Part shown: positions 42,872-51,700 of the stretch, piece after piece
Numbering within the stretch: position 1 is the first letter of the stretch
Layout of the letters: every line of letters begins with the position of its first letter
DNA from: Hyphomicrobium nitrativorans NL23
GTDB taxonomy: Bacteria > Pseudomonadota > Alphaproteobacteria > Rhizobiales > Hyphomicrobiaceae
Direction of reading: 5' to 3'
Assembly (NCBI RefSeq): GCF_000503895.1
Contig: NC_022997.1
Coordinates: 888,501-952,500, forward strand
Length of the DNA stretch: 64,000 nucleotides
Position numbers and translations under genes: made by a program
The notes under the pieces: model-generated
Seen by the model: the letters and a program-made list of their open reading frames with translations, nothing else
Database searches by the model: none
Told to the model about the DNA's origin: nothing

Positions 42872-45691
42872 ATGGTCAAGCAGAGCATGCAACGAAGAGG
42901 TTCCGCATCGCGGTTCGTGGCCGTTGCGTTCGGTTCGCTCGTTTGCTCGATCGCTTTTCTGGGTGCGAAGGCCGATGCCGTCGCCCAAGTCGTTCATGAA
43001 ATAACGATTGCTACGCCCAGTATCATCGCGATCGAGGTGAGGGATCCTCCGTTCGAATCCGGGAGCATCGAGCAACTCGCGCACCCTAGCAGCAGTGAGC
43101 AGGGCACCTGGATCAAGGTCGGACGCCGGTGGGGTATGGTGATCGGTCCCGACCGCGCGCACGTGCGGATTTCAGACACCCCTCCGGCGGTGTATTTGGA
43201 TCGCGCAGGCGTTGACGATGCTTCTCGCTATGGGGAAATCGCGGGCGGCAACGTCACGTCCGTCTTTCGCAAGTCGGTCCCTTATGATTCAGGTATCTAC
43301 CGAGGTCCCAACGGGGATACGCGGACGGGTGCAAGCCTGAAGCATTACATCTATCTAAAGCTGTCTCAGCCGCTGTCCGAAGGATCGCATACGATTCGTT
43401 GGCCGTCCGGCACCCTGCCCGACAGCGAGTTCGAGTACGCCGGCACAGAGACGCGTGCTATCGCCATTCGTGCCAATCAGAACGGCTATAGGGCGACGGA
43501 CGCTGGAAAGGTTGCATACCTTTCGCTGTGGTTGCCTGGAGGGCCGGCTGAGGGAGCCGTCGACTTCAGAGAATTTGGCCTCAAAGCGTTTCACATCATC
43601 GATGAGACAGGTGCAGCGCATTTCTCGTCTTCGATAAGACTTCGCTCGGCTCCGTCCGATCCGGAGCCGGGCAACGGACTTCCTGCTCCGCTGCTGGAGT
43701 ATCCGAGCGCGTCCCAGTCCGCGATCCGCATCGACGGAATGGATGCTGCGGCGCCGTTCACGGTGCGCGCGCAAAATCACGGATTCTCCCCGGGACAGCG
43801 GATCTGGCTGGATGGCTTCGCTGGGTCTACGGCGCAGTTCAACGGGTTTGTGACCGTTGGTGACGTCACAACGGACACCTTTACGCTCGGTGAGCTGCCC
43901 AGCAGCAGTCCAGCGCCCAACTCCTTTGGTCCTCCGGTTGCGCTTCCCGTTCACAGTGCCAATCGTGCCGGCACATTCGTTTTCGAACTCGATTTCGGGA
44001 GCTGGACGCCAAAAGCGGAGGGCGCATACCGCATCCTAATTCCGGGTCTCGGCGTATCCGACGCGTTCGAGGTTCGTGACGACGTTTGGTTCCGCGCAGG
44101 AAAAGCGTCGATCGGCGGGCTCTACAATCATAGAAGCGGCATCGCGCTCGACGGGCGTTTCGGTTTCACCCGCCCGGTGTCCTTCCGCCCCGGTTCGCAA
44201 GTTGCCGTTCGGTTGTCGAAACTCCCGCTGACATGGAGTTCCAATTTTCATGGCGGCTTCATTTCCGCCGATCTGGGCGGCGGGAAGCCGTGGATCACCG
44301 ACGAAGCGGCGCCCGACAGCTACTGGGGCGGTTACATGGATGCTGGCGACTGGGATCGCCGCATCGATCATCTGGACGCGAGCTATCTGTTGCTCGACGT
44401 CTACGAGAGTTCTGCCGATGCGTTGCGCGCGTTGCCTCTCGGGATTCCGAAGTTACGCGATGTGTTGGACGGCGACCTTTACGGGGAGGCCGACGATCTG
44501 CCGGATGTGCTTCACGAGGCAATCTGGACAATCGACTTTTTTCGCCGGTTGCAATTGCCCGACGGCAGCGTTCGTGGCGGGATAGAGAGTTCCGGGCATC
44601 CCCTGCTGGGAACGCCCAGTTATCTGGAGCACCTGACGGTCTTCGCTTATGCGCCCGATGAGATCTCGTCGTATCGGTATGCGGGAGTTGCAGCTAAGCT
44701 TGCGGGGATTCTGGACCGGGCAACCAAGCCTCGGTTGGCCGAGGTCTATCGAAGCAGCGCGCTGTCTGCCTGGCGAGCGGCCGAAAATATCAGCAGCAAT
44801 CGAGACGCTGTCTATGCGGAGCCACGATCCTTGGCGGAGGCGAGTGGTCAGTTCGCGTCAACATCATGGGATGTGCATGCGGAGAGCTTGACGCAAATCG
44901 CCGCCGAGCATCGGGTTGCAGCCGCTGGGTCTCTGTTTCGTCTGACCGGCGAGGACGAGTACCGAGAAATTTTCGAAGCCGGCTGGGCCGGTGAGGTGGA
45001 GCCTTACATTCACAAGGCGGATGGAGCGTGGGAGTACTATCGCGCCCCGCATTCGACGGTGAATGCCGGCCTCCGCGACCGTATTTCCGCGCTGTTCACC
45101 GCTTCGGCGAAACTCATCGTGGATGGACAGAATTCCTTCGCTTATCCCAGCATGAAGCATCCGTTTTCCCCGATCGGCTGGGGGCAAGGTCTCGCTCCGG
45201 ATTACAATCAAAGCCAGCTCTTGATCCGCGCGCACCAGATCGCCAACGATGGAGACATCCTGCGCACGATGCAGGTGGCATCAGCGCATATTCTCGGCGC
45301 CAATCAAGTCGGCCTCAGCTTTACGACGGGGCTAGGCCATCGGAACATCAAGCATCCTCTCCACGTCGATCATCTCGCGATGGGCGTCCAGGTGCCTGAC
45401 GGGATCACGATCTATGGGTGGGCGCCTCAGGCCGATACCTCCCACGAGTGGCTTTTCGGGCCACCGTGGACACCGTTGCCAATCAGCGGAACGGAAGAGG
45501 GTGCACAGGGCCGGAGGGTTTCCCCAAATCGCTTTGCCATGCCCTTCTACGAATATTTAATCGAGCATCCATTACTGATTATGCAGCAGGAATATACGGT
45601 GCATCAAACGATCGGCACGACCGCGGGGGTGTGGCTTTATCTGCACGCGCATGGCGGGGAAGCCTCTTCGCCAGAGAGACGGTCGCCCTAA
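42872..45691 (+). CDS. Secreted glycoside hydrolase family 9 (endoglucanase-like) with an inserted module
   Basis: A 939-residue exported glycanase. A signal peptide (about 14-38) precedes a novel beta-rich segment (40-190) and a CelD_N Ig-like domain (about 195-405). Between its strands, residues about 283-340 form an inserted unit resembling FCCH-type modules (FTVRAQNHGFSPGQRIWLDG, then TTDTFTLG). The GH9 (alpha/alpha)6 domain is about 415-925, with catalytic base motif GGYMDAGDWDRRIDH (D490/D493), NQVGLSFTTGLGHRNIKHP and a likely proton donor E907 in MQQEYTVHQ. Such hydrolases in export loci trim or release the polymer, implying a beta-1,4-glucan-like backbone. It sits directly before the polymerase gene. 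Confidence 0.87.
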   Translation: MVKQSMQRRGSASRFVAVAFGSLVCSIAFLGAKADAVAQVVHEITIATPSIIAIEVRDPPFESGSIEQLAHPSSSEQGTWIKVGRRWGMVIGPDRAHVRISDTPPAVYLDRAGVDDASRYGEIAGGNVTSVFRKSVPYDSGIYRGPNGDTRTGASLKHYIYLKLSQPLSEGSHTIRWPSGTLPDSEFEYAGTETRAIAIRANQNGYRATDAGKVAYLSLWLPGGPAEGAVDFREFGLKAFHIIDETGAAHFSSSIRLRSAPSDPEPGNGLPAPLLEYPSASQSAIRIDGMDAAAPFTVRAQNHGFSPGQRIWLDGFAGSTAQFNGFVTVGDVTTDTFTLGELPSSSPAPNSFGPPVALPVHSANRAGTFVFELDFGSWTPKAEGAYRILIPGLGVSDAFEVRDDVWFRAGKASIGGLYNHRSGIALDGRFGFTRPVSFRPGSQVAVRLSKLPLTWSSNFHGGFISADLGGGKPWITDEAAPDSYWGGYMDAGDWDRRIDHLDASYLLLDVYESSADALRALPLGIPKLRDVLDGDLYGEADDLPDVLHEAIWTIDFFRRLQLPDGSVRGGIESSGHPLLGTPSYLEHLTVFAYAPDEISSYRYAGVAAKLAGILDRATKPRLAEVYRSSALSAWRAAENISSNRDAVYAEPRSLAEASGQFASTSWDVHAESLTQIAAEHRVAAAGSLFRLTGEDEYREIFEAGWAGEVEPYIHKADGAWEYYRAPHSTVNAGLRDRISALFTASAKLIVDGQNSFAYPSMKHPFSPIGWGQGLAPDYNQSQLLIRAHQIANDGDILRTMQVASAHILGANQVGLSFTTGLGHRNIKHPLHVDHLAMGVQVPDGITIYGWAPQADTSHEWLFGPPWTPLPISGTEEGAQGRRVSPNRFAMPFYEYLIEHPLLIMQQEYTVHQTIGTTAGVWLYLHAHGGEASSPERRSP

Positions 45692-45734
45692 TGTGGTGTC
45701 GTGGGCGGCTGGATGGCGACTTCGCGCTGCCTGA

Positions 45735-47135
45735 ATGCGCCTGCCTGCCGATTTCCTTGCTCGGGACATGCAGCGTCCGATGAAGTACGTCGCGCTTTTC
45801 ATAGGTCTTGTCGGTATCGTACCCCTCACTCTTTTTCTGAGAGGAAACCCGGCCGCGCGTAATCACTTCTGGCTTCTGCTCGGTGTCATTCCCTTCATCA
45901 TCAAAGTCGTGCCGCTGTTCGATCTTGCGCTGATCACGTGGCATGATTTCTGGTTCGGCTTCGTTCCGGGTCTTCAAGTCTCGGCGATCGATCTCATCGC
46001 CATCGCCCTTTATTTTACGGTGAGGCACCAGACCAACAGCATCCGCTATCATTTTCCGTTTTTGCTTTATTTGACAGCCATATCGCTGTCGGTGTTTCAG
46101 GCGGACGAGCCTCTCGCAGCCGTATTCTACTTGTGGCAATGCCTGAGAATTTACTTCTTCACGATCGTCATCGCGAAGGCTTGCACGGACGAGGCCGTCC
46201 CGATGCAATTGCTGAAAGGCTTGGCCATCGGTATCGCGATCCAGTTCTTCGTGGTGATCTACCAGAAGTTCGGCTTGAAGCTGATCCAGCCCACGGGCAC
46301 GTTCATTCACCAGAATACGCTGGGTTTGATCATGCACTTGGTGGTGATGCCGCACTTTGCGCTTCTGTTGCGCGGCCAACGTCAGATCCTGAGCGCTCTC
46401 ACTCCAATGTGGGGACTGACTGTTGCCGCGCTCATCGCGTCGCGCGCCGCGCTCGGCTTCGCGGTCATGGGCGTTTTAGCGACCTACTTCCTTTCATCGC
46501 TCCGCCGTTGGTCCACCCGGAAGGCGTTGGTGGGTCTTGGCGGCGTGCTGATTGCGGCGGTGTTGGTGCCGGTCGCTATTTCCTCACTTGAGAAAAGGTT
46601 CGATGCAGCCCCGCTCATGGAGGACGAGTATGACGAGCGTGCAGCGTTTAATCGCACGGCTCTTTCCATGCTCGCGGCCAAGCCATTCGGAGTTGGAGCC
46701 AATCATTATGCGTATGCCGGTAAGAAGTACGGCTACTCCATTCGGGCGGGCGTCGTTCCGTTTGAAGGAAACCTCAACAACATCGTTCACAACGCCTACT
46801 ATCTCAACGCTGCGGAGGCCGGCTATCTGGGCCTCGTGGCGTTCACGATCCTGATGCTCTACCCGATCTGGATCGCGCTTCGATATAGCTGGATGGCGCG
46901 CGGGGATCCGCGCGGCGATCTCTTGCTCGGGCTGGGCATGGGGCTGGCGACTGTAGCCGCGCACTCTCTTCTGGAATACGTCGTCGTCGTGCAGGAGGTG
47001 CAGTATGTTTTAGCCATGGTCGTCGGGATGATATTTGGCGTTGCGCATCAAATCAGGATCTCTCGTAGCGAGGGGGCGAGGGCCCCGAGATCGGGTGTCC
47101 TTCGTGGCCCGGTCGGCGGTCAAGCCATCCGATAG
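45735..47135 (+). CDS. O-antigen/exopolysaccharide polymerase (Wzy, O-antigen ligase family)
   Basis: A polytopic membrane protein of up to 466 residues with about 11-12 helices. Internal starts at 45768 (MQRPMKY) or 45780 (MKYVALF) are possible, because the first residues are not membrane-like and no clear ribosome-binding site marks 45735. The O-antigen polymerase/ligase signature is the large periplasmic loop with PFGVGANHYAYAGKKYGY and NIVHNAYYLNAAEAGYLGLVAF, preceded by FIHQNTLGLIMHLVV. It joins flipped repeat units at the periplasmic face. The gene converges, with a single spare base, on the minus-strand family 4 glycosyltransferase. Confidence 0.88.
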   Translation: MRLPADFLARDMQRPMKYVALFIGLVGIVPLTLFLRGNPAARNHFWLLLGVIPFIIKVVPLFDLALITWHDFWFGFVPGLQVSAIDLIAIALYFTVRHQTNSIRYHFPFLLYLTAISLSVFQADEPLAAVFYLWQCLRIYFFTIVIAKACTDEAVPMQLLKGLAIGIAIQFFVVIYQKFGLKLIQPTGTFIHQNTLGLIMHLVVMPHFALLLRGQRQILSALTPMWGLTVAALIASRAALGFAVMGVLATYFLSSLRRWSTRKALVGLGGVLIAAVLVPVAISSLEKRFDAAPLMEDEYDERAAFNRTALSMLAAKPFGVGANHYAYAGKKYGYSIRAGVVPFEGNLNNIVHNAYYLNAAEAGYLGLVAFTILMLYPIWIALRYSWMARGDPRGDLLLGLGMGLATVAAHSLLEYVVVVQEVQYVLAMVVGMIFGVAHQIRISRSEGARAPRSGVLRGPVGGQAIR

Positions 47136-47136
47136 G

Positions 47137-48381
47137 TCAACGATTGCGATGCGGCGGCTGCCGAGCGGCCGACAGCAGATCGTCCAGCGCGTCCTTGACC
47201 TGCGCTTGGAACCTTGCCTGCCGGTCTTCCCACCACCGCCGTCCTTCTGCACCATCGCCACGCGGGGCCTGGAGCAAGTCTTGGATTGCCGCCGACATTC
47301 CCGCGGCGTCACTTTCGATACGAACGGAAGAAGGCACGTCGTGGAGGCCACGCATCGCGACGGGCGTTGCCACAGTCGCTACACCAAGGCTCAACGTCTC
47401 GATGGTTTTGATTTGCACGCCGGACCCGATCGTCGTCGGGATGACCGCTACTCGGCACTTTCGCAGAAACGCTCCCGCATCCGGTACAAAGCCGGTGAAG
47501 TGAACGCGGCCGATTTGGGTCCCAGGTGCATATCGGCTTTTTCCGCCCACAACCACGGTGAGGTCGGCCGGGAGCTTCGGAACGACCTCGGCAAGAAACC
47601 AATCGAGCCCGACCCGATTGATGTCCCAAGTCCAACTCCCGAGGAGCCCGATATCGGTGCTTGGTGGCGGAAACCGATCCACATGCGCAAAACATTGGCC
47701 CGGGACGCTGAACGACCAAACCGGCGTTCCGCCCCCAAGCGATCGAAGCGCTGCCGCATCGTCGTCCGTCAGAGTCCAAACGGCCCGCGCTCGTTCTGCG
47801 GTTCGCCTTTCCAGATGGCGCAACAACCGCGCTTCTCGCCGGTACGCTAGGCTCTTTGCCCTTCCGCGCAAGCCTTTGGCGACCCTCTTGTCATAGTCGC
47901 CATACAGCCGATGTTCGATGTTGTGCGCGACGTATGCAACCGGCAGGTCATCGGGTATGGCGGCCACCATCCAAGCGGCCTGCACATGGTCGATAATGAC
48001 CAGGTCCCATCGGTTCGAGCGCAGTTTGCGGCGAACGAGATCGGCCATCTCCTTGGTCACGTACTTCTGCACCGAGAACGGCCGTGCATTCACTATCGCA
48101 CGCGCCATCCAGAGCGCGGACCGTGTTGGAGATTGCGCGCTTTCGATCACCAGCCGCCTTGGGGAAGAAAACCCGGCCGGCAGGGGAACGGGCGCCGATC
48201 GATCCTCCCTCTCGTAGCCGACGACATCGACCTGGCATCCGGCGTTTTGCAGGGCTTCGATGAAGTTCATTGAGCAGATCTCGCCGCCGCTCTGTCGGCC
48301 GTGCGGTAGAACCGTCGTTAAATAGAGCACCCGACGCCCCGATACCCCGTCGAACGATTGTTCAGAAATCGGCGTCATCAA
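47137..48381 (-). CDS. Family 4-type glycosyltransferase
   Basis: A 414-residue GT-B enzyme. The N-terminal acceptor half has RVLYLTTVLPHGRQSGGEICSMNFIEAL, WDLVIIDHVQAAWMVAA and VAYVAHNIEHRLYGDY. The C-terminal donor half contains IGLLGSWTWDINRVGLDWFLAEVVPKLP and VIPTTIGSGVQIKTIETLSLGVATVATPVAMRGL, typical of GT4 proteins from exopolysaccharide clusters. It is the last polysaccharide gene before the NRPS-PKS cluster and is transcribed away from it. Confidence 0.92.
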   Translation of the reverse strand: MMTPISEQSFDGVSGRRVLYLTTVLPHGRQSGGEICSMNFIEALQNAGCQVDVVGYEREDRSAPVPLPAGFSSPRRLVIESAQSPTRSALWMARAIVNARPFSVQKYVTKEMADLVRRKLRSNRWDLVIIDHVQAAWMVAAIPDDLPVAYVAHNIEHRLYGDYDKRVAKGLRGRAKSLAYRREARLLRHLERRTAERARAVWTLTDDDAAALRSLGGGTPVWSFSVPGQCFAHVDRFPPPSTDIGLLGSWTWDINRVGLDWFLAEVVPKLPADLTVVVGGKSRYAPGTQIGRVHFTGFVPDAGAFLRKCRVAVIPTTIGSGVQIKTIETLSLGVATVATPVAMRGLHDVPSSVRIESDAAGMSAAIQDLLQAPRGDGAEGRRWWEDRQARFQAQVKDALDDLLSAARQPPHRNR

Positions 48382-48734
48382 GAATTACACCCCACACTCA
48401 CACCATGCCAACGATGGACGCCGTAGAGGCGGCGGCGCAACGTGGATCCGCCCGCCCCGCGCCGGCTTGCCGGTCGTTAGCCAGGCGATCATTCCGCTCA
48501 CGCGCGCCTGGACGAGACACAGTACCGTGAGGCAGTCCGGTCAGTCGCGGAAGATGGCCGCCGCAGTTTTCGTGACGGAAGGTCTTTAGTTCAACCATTT
48601 CGATGCGGTAAATTTTTCATTTATTGACGTTAACTGTTTTGAGCGATGCGCGTCTTGATCCTACCGCAAGACTCGGATGGCAGATCGATTGCGAGTAGAA
48701 TGCGTTTTATTCTCTACAGAGCTTCGGGGTTTTC
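48382..48734. other. 353-bp divergent region before the NRPS gene
   Basis: Separates the glycosyltransferase (minus) from the NRPS (plus). The last 150 bp are clearly more AT-rich than the surroundings and contain an inverted repeat (listed separately). No coding sequence is supported. Confidence 0.55.
48695..48717 (+). promoter_or_regulatory. Inverted repeat just before the NRPS start
   Basis: AGAAT (48697-48701) and ATTCT (48709-48713) form a perfect 5-7-5 inverted repeat, with outer GT and CTAC adding partial symmetry. TAGAAT within it could be a -10 element. It lies 18 bp before the GTG start, so a bound regulator would block initiation. Confidence 0.4.
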
Positions 48735-51700
48735 GTGACAATGATCGCGTGCGTATTGATGGGCGACGGCTCGCTCCTGGTGCAGTGCGGGGAGACCCTC
48801 CTGGCGCGAGGGCATAAGGTTGTGGCGGTTGCAACGACGACCGAGAGTGTCGTCGAGTGGGCTGCGCGGCACGGGATCTCCGTGGTGACGTCAGAGACAC
48901 GCGATCTTGCCCGTGATCTTGCTCCGTTCGAGTACGACTGGTTCTTTTCCATCGCGAACTTGAGGCTCGTGCCAGAGTCCGTCTGGTTGCGCGCAGGCCA
49001 AGGCGCTGCGAACTTTCACGATGGTCCGCTTCCTCGCTACGCTGGCCTGAACACTCCTGCGTGGGCCATCTTGAAAGGCGAGACCCAGTATGGTGTGACG
49101 TGGCACGCTCTCACGGACAGTATCGATAAGGGGGATATTTACGCCGACGTTGCGTTCGAGATCAGCGACGCCGACACGGCGTTGACGTTGAATGCGAAAT
49201 GTTTCGAAGCGGGCATGACCTCTTTCACGACGCTGCTCGATCGCGTGGAGAACTGTCAGGCAAAAAGCTGGCCGCAACCTGCTGTCGCGAGCCGGTATTT
49301 CGGTTTGATCGATCGTCCGGAAGGGGCGGCAACAATCGATTTCGAGCGCACGACAGGTGAAATCTGGCGGCTCGTGCGCGGCCTTTCGTTCGGCGATGGC
49401 TATGTCAACCCGCTGAGCTTGCCCAAGCTCCGGACTCCGAGCGGCGCGTATGCGGTTACCTCGCTTGAGGTGGCGGATGCAGAGGCGCCGAATGCTCCTG
49501 GCACCGTCGTATCCGTCAGAGAGAATGGTGCGATCGTCGCCGCGGCAGATGGGGCGGTTTCGATCGAGGCGCTGGCCGACAGTTCTGGTCAGGCCGTGCC
49601 GCTCACCGCTGTTCTGACAGCAGGTGATATCCTTCCTGCGCTCGACGAGGCCGAGGCTGCGCGGCTAACGATCCTCATGGCCGATCTTGCGCGACATGAG
49701 GAGTTTTTCCGCAGGCGCCTCGTGGGCGCGGAGAACCCGGAAATCGATGGTGTTGTGCCCGCTTCTCCCGAAGCGGTGCCTGAGTGGGAGGCGGTGGAAG
49801 TCGCGCTACCCGACAACCTGAGAGGCGACAAAGCCGTTGCGGCGCTGGTGTCGTACGTTGCCCGCACGGGGCGCAAGGCCCGCGTTCGGATTGCTTACGC
49901 TGACGACGATCTCGCGGCCCTGGCCAATGAGCATCGGGGATACGTCGCGCCGAGCGTTCCCCTCACGCTCGATGTGACGAACGAGACGACGGTCGATGCG
50001 CTTGAACGCGTTATCGAGACCGAACTCGCCGAAGTCCGCCGCCGGCGCGGCCATGCGGGAGATCTGGTGAGCCGGACGCCGCGCCTCGCTCCCGGCCCGG
50101 CCACGCTCGCCATTCGGCAGACGGCGCACGCGCGCAGTGTTGGAGACGAGGGTTTGCCCGGTAGCGTTCTGACGTTCGTCGCCGCATCGGACGCGGCAAC
50201 GCTCCGTATCCTGTTTGACGGCGCGCGGCTGCCGAAGCCGGCGGCGAACGCGATTGCCGCACAGATCGAGGCCCTGCTTGCGGCGCTCGCTTCCGGCGAG
50301 GCGCCTGAGCGCGTCTCTGACCTGCCGCTTATATCGAAAGCGGATATCGACGAACTGGTCGTTGCGCGTAACCGGACGGCGCGGGACTATGATCGCGCGG
50401 CCCTCGTGCATACGCTCATTTCCGCGCAGGCCGCGCGCACGCCCGACGCTACGGCGCTGATTTCGGGCGACGCGCGTCTTACCTATCGCGAGTTGGAGGC
50501 GCGGGCCGACCGTGTCGCGACAACGCTTTCTGCCCTCGGCGTCGGTGCGGATACGCCGGTTGGCCTCTACGTCGAGCGGTCGCTGGATCTCGTGGTTGGC
50601 GCGCTTGCTATTCTCAAGGCCGGCGGGGCTTACGTGCCGCTCGATCCGACTTATCCGAAGGATCGCGTCGCCCTGATGATCGAGGATAGCGGGCTGTCCA
50701 TTCTACTCACGCAGGAGGGCCTCAAACCGCCGGCTGGAGATGGACGCGTCCGGAGTGTCACCGTGGAGGATGCGCTGTCGGGCGCGGAAGATGCGACGCC
50801 CGCGAATGTCGAGCCGCACAATCTCGCCTACGTTATCTACACCTCGGGCTCGACCGGCCGTCCGAAGGGCGTGATGGTCGAGCATCGCAACGTGGTCAAT
50901 TTCTTCGCCGGCATGGACGACCGTATCTCCATGCCGGGCGATGGGAGCCAGCCAGTGTGGCTCGCGGTGACAAGCCTGTCATTCGACATATCCGTGCTGG
51001 AACTCTTTTGGACGCTGACGCGCGGTTTTGCCGTTGTCATCCATACGGGTCGACAGCAAGCGGCTACGCCGCATCGTGCTGCGGGTGGCCACGGGCTCGA
51101 TTTCAGCCTCTACTTCTGGGGTAACGACGACGGCGCAGGATCACGCAAGTATCAGCTCCTGCTCGAAGGGGCCCGTTTCGCCGACGCGCACGGCTTCTCG
51201 GCCGTCTGGACGCCGGAGCGCCATTTCCATGCATTCGGCGGGCCCTATCCCAATCCATCGGTCACGGGCGCTGCCGTTGCCGCGGTGACCAAGACCCTTG
51301 AGATCCGCGCTGGAAGCTGCGTGCTTCCGCTTCACCATCCGGCCCGCGTTGCCGAAGAGTGGGCGGTCATCGACAACATTTCGAACGGGCGCGTGGGCAT
51401 TGCATTCGCGTCGGGATGGATGCCGGAAGATTTCCTGCTGCGTCCGGAGAACGCGCCGCCGCACAACAAGACCGCCCTGCTGCGCGATATCGATGTCGTG
51501 CGCCGCCTTTGGCGGGGCGAAGCGGTTCCGTTCGACGCGCCGGGCGGCAAGCAGGTCAATGTCGTAACGCAGCCGCGCCCGGTCAGTCCCGAACTCAAAA
51601 TATGGGTTACGACCGCCGGCAATCCGGACACGTATCGCGAGGCCGCGCGGCTTGGCGCGAACGTGCTGACGCATTTGCTCGGCCAATCCATCGAAGAGGT

